Part shown: positions 9,801 through 20,158 of the stretch, piece after piece | Position numbering within the stretch: the stretch's first letter is position 1 | Layout: every line of letters begins with the position of its first letter | Source of the DNA: Phoronis australis | Lineage: Eukaryota > Phoronida > Phoronidae | DNA length: 64,000 bases | Reading direction: 5' to 3' | Assembly (NCBI GenBank): GCA_002633005.1 | Contig: NMRA01000015.1 | Location: 277,510-341,509, forward strand | The notes under the pieces: generated by a model | Told to the model about the DNA's origin: nothing | What the model saw: only the letters and a program-made list of their open reading frames with translations | The model's database searches: none | Made by a program: the position numbers and the translations under genes

Positions 9801-12464
9801 GTCTTGGCACTGTCACTTCTAACTTTGTGCACACCTTCACATTCATGGTTATAACGGTATCTTGATTCGTTCCAGTCCCCTGCAGTAGTTGCAGACAGCA
9901 TCACAGTAATTCACACTTGCAGTTAACCACAGGAAGTGAGAGATGGGCAGGTTTTTTATATTACAAAATTAGGAATTCTAGTTATTCACTTAATAACAAC
10001 CTGACAATTCTTCAGTAAATTCATACAAAGATGATTTGTAAAAATTGGCATTTTACTATTTTCTAAAGGCTGACTACTTGGTTACGTATAACATATTTCA
10101 TAATAACAGCCATCAGTCATCGTCATCTTCGTCACCATCACAATCACCATCATGATCATTACCATCAAAGTCATCATCCACATTCACAAACCTCTTAATA
10201 ACTTATCGTTGTCATCTTTCCTCCTTTTTATTCAATGACACCTGTCATTTTAATTCTTATTGATATCGAGATGTCACTTGTTCTCTGCGTGAGTTTTACA
10301 CTCAAGGCACTAATGAAGTCAGAATGACAGATTAAAACTTTCACTAATTTGATCCTTCACCAGGCAAAGATTGAAAGACATGCTATCATATTTCATCATT
10401 CACGATATTCTTAATAAAGCTAAAACCTTGATCGATCAAAAACTCTTACCTAACAAGGAAAATTATGCTATGCAAGGCTGAAGTAATAAAACTGAATCCA
10501 CAGAGAATAGATTAATTTGCCACAGAACCAACAAATGTAGTGAAAACTACTCTAGGCAAGATTGATAGTTTTGCCAACGTAAAATATAGAATGTGTTGGA
10601 TTTTAAACAGGATGTGAAGAATGACACTAATTATTTTCATACACTTGTAAATGGTAGGAGAACAATTTTCAGTTAGCCTCGAAGTCACTACTCAATATTT
10701 GTTTGAGAGTACAAATGAACTGAGTCTTTTGGTGTCCTCTTTGATATCGCTGTCTAGTCGTAACGGTAAGCGAAGTTCAGGTGAAGGTTCAGTACACTGA
10801 AGTTCACCTAATGGGAAAGTGTTTTTAGAAAACAACAAGCCATTTGTGCTCATGTTTACATTTCACGGGCATTTCATTGTTGACCTAAAAAAATTGGGCA
10901 AGGGTTAGCCCCAATCCCCGTGTTACGGCAGAAGTACACTGGCCACATGGGCATTTCATCAATGTTCACCCAGTAAAAACATGGGCAGGGATTCCCGGGA
11001 ATCTGATTTCAAAATTTTTTGGTACATCTGAAAACTTATTATTGAAACCACTACAAACACACTTCCAGTTTACGAAAAAAAGTGTTGTCTTTACCAATGG
11101 AAGGTAAGATAACCAAGGATTAACAAAACGGATGATTCTTAGTTAATTTATATTTTAAGAATTCATAAAAAGTGTCTCCAAGGAGACGTAGTCATGAAGT
11201 TTAAAAGGTTGACTTTTTAATTGTATTGTATCAGTTGAAGTAAGAAATCCAGCTTCAGGCAAACACAACACATGCTTTGTATGACTGCTTTATACCAGTA
11301 GACATCACGTGCCCTTTACGACCAGGGCTGACTGAGAGCTATATGCCTCGAATGCAAATGAGCACGGCTCATAGCTCAGTACATTGCTTACATCTGCCAA
11401 AAATGAACCTAGAAAATTTTGCCTCACAAGGTGATAAGCTGAACATCTCACTTGTCGGATTTCTTTCACCTGGCAACTGTAAATCCTTATAACATGCGGG
11501 TGAGGTAAGAACTTAGTTGATTACTACTAATACCCCATGAAAATGTATTATTGCATCACCTGACAACAAATCTCTCTTGCAAGCTCATTGTTACTGTGTG
11601 TTGCCCATTACTGTGTGTTGCCCTGTTTACTATGAACTTAGTTCAGAGGTCAGTGAGCATTTCACCTCGCTGTGTGCAGGTAACAATGACATGAGGTAAA
11701 AGTCACTTGAGACAGACAGCTCAGCTCGAAAATATCTGTCCACACTGGATCTTATGGCAACCAATGATGTGTATAGTCCAAGACCCAACACAAAATGGTA
11801 CAGACATTCCAACAGAGTCAGAAGCAAAATGAATGTCACAAAAGTTAACCAAACAATTTCTAAAACATCCACACAGCGCTAATTAGGCCAAGACAAAATA
11901 ATCAACTCCAGACAGGAATAAATCTAGTTACCGTTAAAAAATCTTCCCCTTTGAAGAAATCAACTCAATTCAACCATGGTTTTATCAGATATATTTATGA
12001 ACGCTAACTCGGCGTATTAAATGATGGCTGGCGCTGCATGGGACTAGGTAATACAGAGTTTACACATGAGAGAATGTCAGCAGGTCACTGCTGGACCACA
12101 TGACTCCTAGAAGTCATGTTTTCATCAGTGGCTTATTTATGTCCTTGAGACAACAACACAATGTAAGTCCGGTATTAGCTTTGTCCGACTGTACACACAG
12201 TCTGATAATTTACATGAAGTTTCAAAAGTTACCTATGGTGGCGTTGTCATACACCCGCAGGTCGTATGATCCCTGATATCCGACCCTGTAGTTTGTCCGG
12301 GAGCCGGAATCCCACTGTACAACTACCGTCTTGTCCGGCGATGTGGTGCTGCCCGTCCGACCCACTTCAACTACTGACCCAACATGACCTTCACCGTCAT
12401 CCTGCCCATTCCACTTCCAGTCAGGCCCGCGTACAACACGCAAACCCACCTCCATCGAACACAA
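710..12464 (-). CDS. MIB2: Mind bomb 2 E3 ubiquitin ligase, 5' coding exons (partial gene)
   Basis: Mind bomb proteins are RING E3 ligases that ubiquitinate Notch ligands and promote their endocytosis. Three coding exons are seen: 12464-12233, 1574-1403 and 816-710. Joined, they give a first MIB/HERC2 domain (VVRGPDWKW near the N terminus, then [20 protein letters not shown]), a ZZ zinc finger (CDNC...CVKC...CTECY...H) and the start of a second MIB/HERC2 domain ([17 protein letters not shown]). This is the family's domain order. The ZZ finger (GMRWKC, DLCTECY) reads closer to MIB2 than to MIB1. Phases agree at both junctions (ATAG/GC and CCTGG/G). The second MIB domain, ankyrin repeats and RING fingers must lie left of position 1. 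The ATG at 12455-12453 just before EVGLRVVRG is the likely start; an intron acceptor sits 9 bases upstream of it, so a 5' untranslated exon probably lies to the right. Confidence 0.9.
929..962. repeat. (ATT)n microsatellite
   Basis: Simple run of about nine ATT units, intronic to MIB2. Confidence 0.9.
1403..1574 (-). CDS. MIB2: MIB2 coding exon 2 (ZZ zinc finger)
   Basis: A 172-bp exon with acceptor TTGATTGTAG and donor GTGAGT. It encodes the whole ZZ-type zinc finger: [39 protein letters not shown]. The cysteine and histidine ligands are intact. Confidence 0.92.
1575..2664. other. MIB2 intron segment with no recognised content
   Basis: I see no exon, RNA gene or clear transposon end here. 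Small open frames in both strands show no recognisable protein. Confidence 0.6.
2665..3370. repeat. 30-bp minisatellite, about 23 copies
   Basis: Tandem 30-bp unit of the form TATTGGTACTAGACAATGAT plus GTATGTCAAG, with scattered substitutions (GGTACT/GGTAGT/GGTACC, ATGATG/AGGATG). Because 30 is a multiple of 3, open frames exist on both strands (for example a 167-residue repeat peptide on minus). These are artefacts of the repeat, not genes. Confidence 0.95.
3619..3870 (-). pseudogene. Transposon-carried protein-domain fragment (83 codons)
   Basis: Encodes a fragment with [19 protein letters not shown], then [19 protein letters not shown] and [10 protein letters not shown] recognise this pattern (KYAxxVxxxxxxVGHxPxxIxxxxxFFLKxGGxxxCxVT, then GGLEIPC) from proteins repeated many times in invertebrate genomes, but cannot name the family with confidence. 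A decayed version sits at the same place in the sister element (30998-31207). Inference: it is the remnant of a transposon-encoded or captured gene, not a host gene. Confidence 0.6.
4299..4794. repeat. 41-bp minisatellite inside transposon E1, about 12 copies
   Basis: Unit GATAGCAATGCACCCCAGTG plus TTGTAGAAAGTCTGTCAGTTT. The related element at 30767-33209 has a single version of the motif (GATAGCAATGCACTGCA near 33020), so the array grew inside this transposon copy. Confidence 0.93.
5005..5265 (+). pseudogene. Decayed non-LTR retrotransposon reverse transcriptase fragment
   Basis: In one plus frame, with stops, the translation reads [14 protein letters not shown][15 protein letters not shown], [14 protein letters not shown], then [11 protein letters not shown]. 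This is the conserved block after the catalytic core of LINE reverse transcriptases: K-x-K-x-M-V-F, then YLGV-x-F. At least three in-frame stops make it a relic. Only this end of the domain is recognisable. Confidence 0.72.
5449..7036. mobile_element. Kolobok-like DNA transposon with TTAA target duplication
   Basis: Inverted ends AGGTGAATGCCACCC (left) and GGGTGGCATGCTCCT (right) are flanked by TTAA at 5445-5448 and 7037-7040. Inside, near the left end, is a damaged THAP-type zinc finger. TTAA duplications are used by piggyBac and Kolobok elements, and THAP-domain transposases are known in Kolobok, so Kolobok is the better fit. No intact transposase frame remains in 1.6 kb. Confidence 0.72.
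5614..5830 (+). pseudogene. Frameshifted THAP zinc-finger relic in the TTAA element
   Basis: One frame gives [13 protein letters not shown] followed by a stop, with the paired cysteines and asparagine that open a THAP domain. A different frame continues with [20 protein letters not shown], matching the THAP P-x-x-x-x-x-R-x-x-W helix region. A run of T between them fits a frameshift. The downstream C-x-x-H pair is not intact. Confidence 0.55.
7040..8880. repeat. CACTAG-rich composite repeat, copy 1
   Basis: Three short motifs recur in rotation about every 410-440 bp: GCCACTAGGTGGCGCAAAA-like (7490, 7899, 8337), GCCACTAGGGGACACA-like (7070, 7638, 8037, 8477, 8777) and CACTAAGAGGCGCCACAGTAG-like (7772, 8194). 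Between them are recurring phrases such as CATCTGCCAAATTTCA. A related block of the same orientation is at 36195-38650. The block at 7417 opens with a short palindrome, CAACGCGGAACGTTG. Probably an internally repetitive transposon; no open frame is recognised. Confidence 0.8.
7139..7272. repeat. 44-bp tandem repeat, three copies
   Basis: Three near-identical units containing TCCAATAAGGGGCCAAGGAG and ACACAGCTGCGTATGCTACA, nested in the CACTAG-rich composite. Confidence 0.93.
8890..9385. repeat. Dispersed repeat family A, copy 1
   Basis: Matches 50800-51240 in the same orientation along its length: CAGGTCGCATTTTCAAAATC, then CCATTTTTACATGCCGAAAT, TAGTTGCCGACATGATAGCT and GACTGTCATCAAAGTCATTA. 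Function and class unknown; presumably a transposon fragment. Confidence 0.8.
9386..12232. other. MIB2 intron with no recognised gene
   Basis: Holds a CATCAT-rich low-complexity patch near 10110-10185 and a short inverted repeat around 9538-9585 (ATAATGAAAAGGCCCG against CGGGTTTCCATTATT). A hydrophobic 80-codon minus frame at 11630-11872 has no recognisable family and is probably chance. Confidence 0.55.
12233..12464 (-). CDS. MIB2: MIB2 first recognisable coding exon (MIB/HERC2 domain 1)
   Basis: Acceptor CCCATCAG at the upstream edge and donor GTAACT after ATAG. It encodes [20 protein letters not shown] and continues through [20 protein letters not shown], the first MIB/HERC2 domain. The ATG at 12455 is chosen because family members start only a few residues before this domain. 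A coding extension from an upstream exon cannot be excluded. Confidence 0.88.
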
Positions 12465-12895
12465 CTGATGGGCTTAGATCTAGGTGGTGTGCCTATGTCC
12501 TTTCAAATGCATAAAGTCCTGGTTCTGGAATAATAAACAGACACTTACAGTTCATGCTGCAATAGACCAGGGACTCGTTTTACCAAGTCATATGCCTGGT
12601 CTCAGCTAACATGTTCGAAGGTACGTGATTTCAAACACAATTCTGTTTCTCATAGAAACAAAACACTGCAACTACTGTAAATCCAACCTAAGCCAAATTC
12701 ACACTGAAAGGCCAACTTCTTCATAGACTGAGCACAGCAGAGTCAGTAAAACTGTCTTATGTAGGTGTGACTAGGCGTATGACCTATGTATTAAAACTGG
12801 ACCCTGCAACTCTAATGAAAGCAAACTGTCACATTATTCTGGCCTGTGAACTGTATCGGCAATTTATTTAACATTACACCTTCAAGAGATGGGTT

Positions 12896-12975
12896 AAGTT
12901 GTCACACCTGTGTCAAGTTGTCACAACCGTGTCAAGTTGTCACACCTGTGTCAAGTTGTCACACCTGTGTCAACT
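12896..12975. repeat. 19-bp tandem repeat, about four copies
   Basis: Unit AAGTTGTCACACCTGTGTC just upstream of the first recognised MIB2 coding exon. Confidence 0.93.
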
Positions 12976-13324
12976 TGCACTAGTTTAAGGTGATCGTATA
13001 GACACAGACTTGTCTTGAAGATAAAATTTCGAGTTTGAGAAAGCAACCCCCATTTCAAAGACTGACAAGAAATTTGACCTCAATTTTAATGATTTAGGTT
13101 ACTAAAATTAATGTCCCACTTTTATGTGTAATTTGCTTCTTCTCATAGCTCATTTTATCACTTATCCAAGAATTTCATTCATTTTTTGCAAGAACTGGAG
13201 TATCTTGTGTTTGATCTTGACATTATGTGCTGCACACTTGGATGAGGCACAAGGAACACTTGACTTTTGATGGAGATTTACAATGACTGCACATTCATAA
13301 CAGGAAATCACTTAACGGTACCTG

Positions 13325-13485
13325 CCGGATTTCGCAGTAGGCTTACTGTCGTAATAGCCGAGAGTACCCGACCTCGGGAATCGAACCAGCGACCCCGATT
13401 AAACCAGCAAGGGTGCTAACCATTCAGCTAATAGGCAATTGCCCGTTAGCGAGTGGCTAACAGAGGCTCATATAAGATTCACTGG
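13325..13485 (-). mobile_element. tRNA-derived SINE, copy 1
   Basis: On the minus strand an A-box-like TAGCTGAATGG (13430-13420) and a B box GGTTCGATTCC (13387-13377) are spaced as in a tRNA. The second copy at 16185-16320 matches beyond the tRNA-like part. Two copies of a longer shared unit point to a SINE rather than a functional tRNA. Confidence 0.8.
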
Positions 13486-13856
13486 AAGCACGTCTCAAAA
13501 CATTCCCCCACTTTCTTATGATCAAGCGTGCCACCTGGAAGGTGAACACAAGACTCTACTCCTGGAACATTACAGGATTTTACTCCTGGACTACGTCACA
13601 AGATTTTATTCTTGGATTTTTACCTCACCAGGATAGCCGCCTGACAGATGAACCCCAAGATTGTCTTGCATTCGGGCAAATCACAATCAAGGTCCATATT
13701 CGGTGGCCACTTTTGGTGAAAAATGAAGGTTGTCAAATAACTGCAAAAGCTTGGTTATTTTAAAGTACCATCATTCGAGGTTTGTAATTTACAATATTTT
13801 TGCACAAGAACCACCAAATAAAATTTTATGGCCTGATGCATCACAGTTGTACAAAA

Positions 13857-15449
13857 GGGTACGTACACTACAACTTGTGGTCACAGCCAACTTCTACCAT
13901 GCAAAAATTCATAAGGTAGCTGTTAATTTAACAAGGTCTTGATCAAACTGAAGAAGTATCACATACTAAATTAAAAAAAGTTATTACTGTGTTGATCAAG
14001 TTGTTCTAGATGATGATACATAGCATATCTTAACATAGTATAATGAGAACTTCCTCTCTTGCAATATGATTCTTACAAAAAGAAAATGACAAGTAACTAC
14101 TTTTTAAAAAAATTTATTGGTGCTATTTGCTTAGTTTTCAATACATTCACCAGTTGGTTAAAATAGTTAAAGCAATGCTAGGCCCAGTGTTCCACTTGTA
14201 AACAGTAAAAAATGGTACTGCTTGGGGGGGGTACGTACACTACACACAGTCAATCACCTTCAAATTTTGACTAAGTTACAAATGTATGGAATGGTCTCGA
14301 GTTTTGTGCAGCTTCTACTTGTTGGTTTGTTGCAAGTTGTCTTGAGAGATAGAGAACCTGCCTCTGCAACATCAGTTATCACATGACGTGTCTAAATTTA
14401 GGATGTTAAGTACTAGCCAAGTCCTGTGTGGCATTTTATTTCCCAAAAATTTAATAATGTCCATTGTTTTTTTGTCAGACTGGATTCATTTTGGAAATAT
14501 CAGTATTGTTCATGACAGCAGTATGTAAACATACTTGTGGGCAATACTTTATAGCATAGAGGTTGAAGGTATGTACACTACACAGGGGTACGTACACTAC
14601 ATTTCAATGATTTGTGAGGTTTATAAAAAATACTTAGAATCTACTGAGAGTTAGTTCATTTACCAAATCTATTCAAAGAGAACAAATAAAAAGTACAGGA
14701 TACATGTGTGTCAGTCATTCTTTGAAAACAGGCACATGTTAAAATATAAGGGTACGTACACTACACAAATGCTAGTATTTCACTCAAAACAAATAATTTG
14801 TAATCAACACCCTTTTAACCTAGCATTTTTAATGGAGGAAACTGTCTGTGACAAAAAATGTTGCTTACTTACCATGTAATATTTTTGTTTCGTGGCATTT
14901 GTTCACATCGGGGTACGTACACTACACAGGGGTACGTACACTACATTTCAATGACATGTCAGGTTTGTAACTAAATACTAAAAATCTACTGAGAGTTAGT
15001 TGATTTACTAAATCAATTCAAAGAGAAAAAATAAAAAGCACAGCATTCATGTGCACATCTGCCATTCTTTGAAAATAGGCACAAATTAAAATATAGGGGT
15101 ACGTACACTACGCAAATGCTAATATTTCACTCAAAACAAATGTAATTGTAATAAATACCCTTTTAACCTAACATTTTTGAGGAAGGAAACTGTCTATGAC
15201 CAGTGATGCTCACTTACCAAGTGATATTTGAATTTCATGGCATTTGTAAACATGGGGGTACGTACAATACAAGGGGGGGGGGTATGTACACTACATCACT
15301 GTTTCTACATCACATGGTAACATAATGTTGTATGGCCATTTATTTTTCTTTGACGATAATAAGCACCAGGTTGTTATTTAAAAGGCAATAATTTCATTTG
15401 CAATGACCATTTGTGTTACTGAATTCCACATGGGGGTACGTACACTACA
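13857..15449 (+). repeat. Array of 11 GGGTACGTACACTACA motifs
   Basis: A 16-bp motif with palindromic core GTACGTAC occurs at 13857, 14229, 14567 (variant), 14586, 14750, 14911, 14930, 15097, 15256, 15280 and 15434, always in the same orientation. From 14567 the pattern alternates a close pair and a single copy, with about 345 bp per full cycle. Spacers in successive cycles are also related (CTACTGAGAGTTAGTT, TTCACTCAAAACAAAT, CCTTTTAACCTA), so this is a higher-order tandem repeat. The motif is better kept than its spacers. Confidence 0.9.
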
Positions 15450-15892
15450 TTTTGTTAGTCATTTTGGCCCATTTTCAACATAGCAGAACCCAGTCAATAT
15501 CCAGACTTTTGGTTTAATAGATATTGAATAATTTGCTGTGTTGCCTAGGCTAACATATTCTGCAGTTCTTTTTATGACAGAGTTTGAACTTTAGTTTTTA
15601 ACCTTTTTTCAGTAGGTGAGGGCTAGAAACACAGAATTTACAAATTTCGTAACGAGTGTCTGTTTTATGGTGAACCCTACCATTTCTCAATGATTAAGCA
15701 CAACTTCATCTAAGTGATTCTAAAAGTGACTCAAGTTGTTCCCAGTCGTATCTAAGCAATTGCTTACTTGATAAAATAAATTTCTTTTCTTTTGTTGACA
15801 ATTGAAAATTGTAATTTTTAAAATGGCCACTTGTAACGCTAAAAATGCATGAAATTCACAGACAAAAACATGTATAAATTTCTCAAACATTG

Positions 15893-15965
15893 TCCGATTT
15901 TGATGATTTTTTTTAATTTGCACAACGGATGTCCAATTTTGATGATTTTTTTTAATTTGCACAAC
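15893..15965. repeat. 38-bp direct duplication
   Basis: TCCGATTTTGATGATTTTTT and the following AATTTGCACAACG occur twice in tandem. Confidence 0.9.
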
Positions 15966-16184
15966 GAAATAACTCTTTGCATACGAGATTCAGTTGGCAT
16001 TTGGTAAGTGACCAAAAAAAAAATTATTTTAGACTGTAACACAGTCAACTCTCGAATATGGACCTTGATTGTAATTTAGCCGATTAAGGTACTCAACTGC
16101 TTGGTCTAGGCTCACCATCAAGCATGCTGTCTAAGGTCCAAGGGTCCGTGTAGTGCTTCATCAGTATATCACCCGTTTGCTGAC

Positions 16185-16320
16185 TACGGCAATTGTCATA
16201 ATAGCCGAGATTACCCGACCTCGGGAATCGAACCAGCGCCTCCAATTTAACCGACGAGCGTGCCAACTATTCAGCTAATAGGCAATTGCCCGAGTGGCTA
16301 ACACTGAAGCTCATACATGA
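16185..16320 (-). mobile_element. tRNA-derived SINE, copy 2
   Basis: Same unit as 13325-13485: B box GGTTCGATTCC on minus at 16234-16224, A-box-like TAGCTGAATAG upstream of it, and the shared flanks ATAGCCGAGA and TAGGCAATTGCCCG. Confidence 0.8.
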
Positions 16321-16702
16321 TTCACCGGAAGGACATTTCACAACATTACATTAGTAATCAGCAATGCCTGGTTCTTCACTTCTAAACGACGTTATTTCAC
16401 AAAACCATTGAAACTGACTATAAATTATGTAGTGAAAACCGGAAGTTCTGGGTCACTATGCTCGGAGGTGACAGCCTCATGTCATGTTGTGAGTTAGCCT
16501 ATAAGGGGTCAGTTTGAGCTATTAGTAAGGTTCACTACAATTAATACTCTATGTGAAGCCGAAAGGCACTTAAATAACATCCAATGGATGCATAAAAAAG
16601 AGCTTCCGATTTGCTTCAGGACCATCAGTGAAAAATTCGGATGTGTAGGACGTCAAAGGCTGTCAGCCATGAACGTCACAAAATAGCCTCCTTGCCCTTG
16701 CC

Positions 16703-17388
16703 GGCACTAGTCGGATATAATGGACCCTAACTTATTCCAAATAAATCCACTAAATGTGGGTCTAAATGAATCGTTGCATTCCTCAGACATCTGGCTATCC
16801 GTACATATCCACCTTACAACCCTCAATTACTTCGTTCTATAACTACGCTATTCCGAACTCGGTCCAGTTTAGCCACACGCATTGTAAAATCGGCAGCCAT
16901 TTCAGGGAACTTACTATACCTAGCACCATCTATCGGCGATCTGCTACACCACGCGCTGTTCCTTTTTTATCAGTCAACGTCACTGGTCGATTTCGTCAAT
17001 TATTAACGTCACCGTTATTAATCATCGTACGTCTGCTCTCGTCATCACCTTCGTCGTCTCTCTCACGATCGTATCTGTCATCGTCATGTTATCTCGTCCA
17101 TGTTGACTGATGAAAAAGGAACAGCTAGTGTTGTAGCAAATCGCCGATAGACGGCGCTAGATATAGTAGGTTCCCTGAAATGGCTGCCGATTTCATGATG
17201 CGCGTGGCTAAAGTGGACCAAGTTCGGAATGGCGTAGTTATAGACTAGAATAATTGAGGGCTGTGAAAAGAATTTGTACAGATAGCCAGATGTCTGAGGA
17301 ATGCAACGATACCAAAATCATTCATTTAGACCTACATTTAGTGGATTTATTTGGAATAAGTTAGGGTCCATTATATCCGACTAGTGCC
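16703..17388. mobile_element. Long-TIR MITE with 9-bp target duplication
   Basis: Two arms of roughly 270 bp are near-perfect inverted repeats, starting GGCACTAGTCGGATATAATG and ending with its complement at 17388. The 9-bp GCCCTTGCC flanks both ends (16694-16702 and 17389-17397). Long TIRs with 9-bp duplications are the hallmark of Mutator-like (MULE) elements; the superfamily is inferred from that alone. The 114-codon plus frame at 16766-17110 lies across the arms and is not a gene. Confidence 0.9.
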
Positions 17389-17397
17389 GCCCTTGCC

Positions 17398-19617
17398 TTA
17401 GTGATTTTTTTGGTGTTTTTTTACATGTCATCAAGTCACCACTCGAAGGCAATTTGATGTGATCAAATGAAAGGAGGTATTTCAAGATTTTTTCGATGCA
17501 CATCTGAGAACAAAATTAGGAGCATACCAATTTCTAGTATCCAAACGCTATTACACTACACTATCACTACACTAATTGTACTTGTCTACTATCAGTTAGT
17601 ACAGTCTACAGACGTGAGCTGTGGCGATTGAGGAACAGATTAGGGCGAGTGGCGTTATCATTTAAGTGTATCTCACCTGTAAAACGACTTGACAGAAGTA
17701 CTAGCATTTATGTGGCATTCATTTTCCACCACACATCAGCTAGCAAAAAGAATTTCGACTTATTTTTACGAATTTGACAATCTCAACGCCAACAAACGGT
17801 GTTTTTGAGGAAACAGATCCTTCAGTTTCGCAGCATACGAGTTTTAGGCAATTCCATTGGTTGATTATTGCGCAAAGCGCTACCGAGCGAGAGATGGGGA
17901 AAACAGTGCGTTTCACTCACTGACCTAGAGTTCACAGAAAATCCACTTGCTTCACGATTGTGATCCTTCGGCGGGTTGTTTTTGGTCACTAGTTGACCGT
18001 CCATTCTATGCTAGGTTTATTGTTTTTGGTCACTAGTTAACCGCCCAATCCGTGCTAGAATATCATCCACTCTCGCAAAAGTCCTTCGTTCAGATGGTGA
18101 ACGTCTCATTAGTAGCCCGCGGATCATTTTTTACAGTTTACTGTAGGCTACACGGTCTTCTGTGGGGTTTCCAGTCTATAATGCCAATAATGGTGAATAT
18201 TCATGACTGTACAGTACAAAGAGTACACGTTTCCTACCATTTTTGCCATATTTTAACAATTTCAATAGTGTCGCTGTTTTGATTGCAGCTCTTAAAACTC
18301 TTTAAAAAACTGACTTAGAACTTTTTGCACACATAAACTTAAACTGCGTATGGAATGCAATTTTTACCATTCAGTAGCTGATTCTGGGCACCAAAAAATG
18401 GGTAGAAATAATTGGAGTTGACAAACTTCTAGTGAACTGGAGCACCAATACATTTGTTATAACATCGTTAGTAGGCCGTTAGTATATATCATCATTGTTT
18501 TCTTATAAAATCTGTTAAATGCTTGTGTATATAATAGGTACTGGGCCAAACTGTTTACCAATGTTTACACTGAGCTATATACTATAAGGCTTCCATACAA
18601 GCCTGAAACTTAACTTTAATGGACCAGATCACTAAGTTTCGTCAAAAGTCGTACTAATTTCAGAAATTTGGTCTTATTATGCTCCACAATAATAGTTGAA
18701 GTTCACGGACTCGAGCAAAAAATAGTGTCTCCAAGAACATACTTACAACTGCCTTCCTGTCGCTAGAGAGTTACAAAGCAAATTTAGATAATTTAGGATG
18801 TGAGCCAATAATTACGACATTCCTAATTGCCCTCATGTGAAATGGGAACCCGCCGGATAAGACCAAATTTCAGACTTAGATCCTCATGAAACAGACCACA
18901 GGACACAACAATAATTGTGGAGCCTTTGACGTAATATTGCCCTCTTCAACGGGTAAGGGTATGCACTCTCCTATGAAAGGGCCATGAGGGGATACTTAAT
19001 TCCTCCAAATTGTTATTTAAGGTTACTTAGATAAAAGAAATCCGGCTATGATGTGCAAAAATCAAGTCGGCTAATGTGGAAAGATAAACAGTATTGTATC
19101 CATCAGTCACCTGTGTTTGCCATGATTCAACTAGTAAAGAAATCAGTGGCCTTAAAGGAAACACATTAACAGTTTCTGTTGTAATACCCCTCCGGGTTAT
19201 TTATCATGCAGAGTAAGCAGTTGGCTCGGAAACAAATTATTGTAGCTCAAGCAGTGTAAAAAAAATTATAATACCTCAAGCAGTGTTAAAAATGTTTACT
19301 ATACAGCAACGTCTGCCAACTTGTAATTACCAGTCAGAAGACTGATCAACAAAATGCAAAACAATTTTAAATATTTATTTTGTCAACATGAAGCAAAAGC
19401 TTTCAGACAGCACTGTTTTACATAGTTTGTGCTAATGACCAACAGCACAGACATCTAGTGATGACAGTAGACTATTATTGCCCAGTGCTCATCACCACAG
19501 TGCCTTCAACAGTTACTAAATTTCCCTCCTTTAGTGAAGTCACTCTGCTCAAATGTCTGAAGAATACTTATGCTCTTCATTGAAAATTGGGATTTTCAAA
19601 CACCACCAGATTCCTAA
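17398..19617. other. Intergenic DNA, no gene recognised
   Basis: Contains a two-copy duplication of about 44 bp at 17973-18060 (GTTTTTGGTCACTAGTT twice). Otherwise I see no gene, transposon end or RNA. Confidence 0.55.
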
Positions 19618-20158
19618 CATTACGGCGTTCTCCCGTTCAGTGATTTTGAACAGACTTAGAGGGTTGTGAGTGACTGATAACATCTAGCTCCTTTGTTAAC
19701 TGCCAAACACAGTCTTTTGTCTGGTTTGAAAACAGGCACGCCAATTATCTACCAGGCATATTACAGACCAGGTGTGAACCTAACTAAACCCAGAGCGAAT
19801 TGGCACATTCGGAAAGAATAGATTGTCGTAACTTTGGTTGTAGTCGGACGATTTTGGCAATTCAAAAACTAAACACGATCAGCATTTCATGAGGAATTCA
19901 GTAACGCTATTGGTTTATGTTCAAATATGTATATAACTTAACTTTTATTTTTAACAGCACAACCCAGTTGGGTTTGATACGATCTTATTGGAGATTAGAG
20001 CAATTATCGAACAAAAGAGCGCTGGCCCTCCAACACAGCTAAATGCCAGAATGGAGTTAATCAGTCGTGTAAGATATTGGCTGCAGGGGTCATCTTCGCA
20101 ACTTGTTGTTGGGCTATAGAATCGAACAAGTTGAGATCAACGGGAAAACGCTGTAATG
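19618..20158 (+). mobile_element. Short TIR transposon, copy 1 (left of SWI5)
   Basis: Ends CATTACGGCGTTCTCCCGTT and AACGGGAAAACGCTGTAATG form a 20-bp terminal inverted repeat. A second copy in opposite orientation is at 24604-25135, matching over nearly all of its 541 bp (for example AATCGAACAAGTTGAGATCA and AATTATCGAACAAAAGAG). Target duplication is unclear. Confidence 0.82.

Noticed and set aside
13857-15449. CRISPR-like repeat-spacer array
   Set aside because: Animal nuclear DNA; spacings are irregular (19 to about 370 bp) and the spacers are themselves repeated, so this is a tandem repeat.
13325-16320. Functional tRNA genes at the two tRNA-like sites
   Set aside because: Both carry A- and B-box-like motifs, but share long non-tRNA flanks with each other and lack a convincing acceptor stem, so they are SINE copies.
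16766-17110. 114-codon plus frame
   Set aside because: Lies across the arms of the long-TIR MITE; no recognisable protein.
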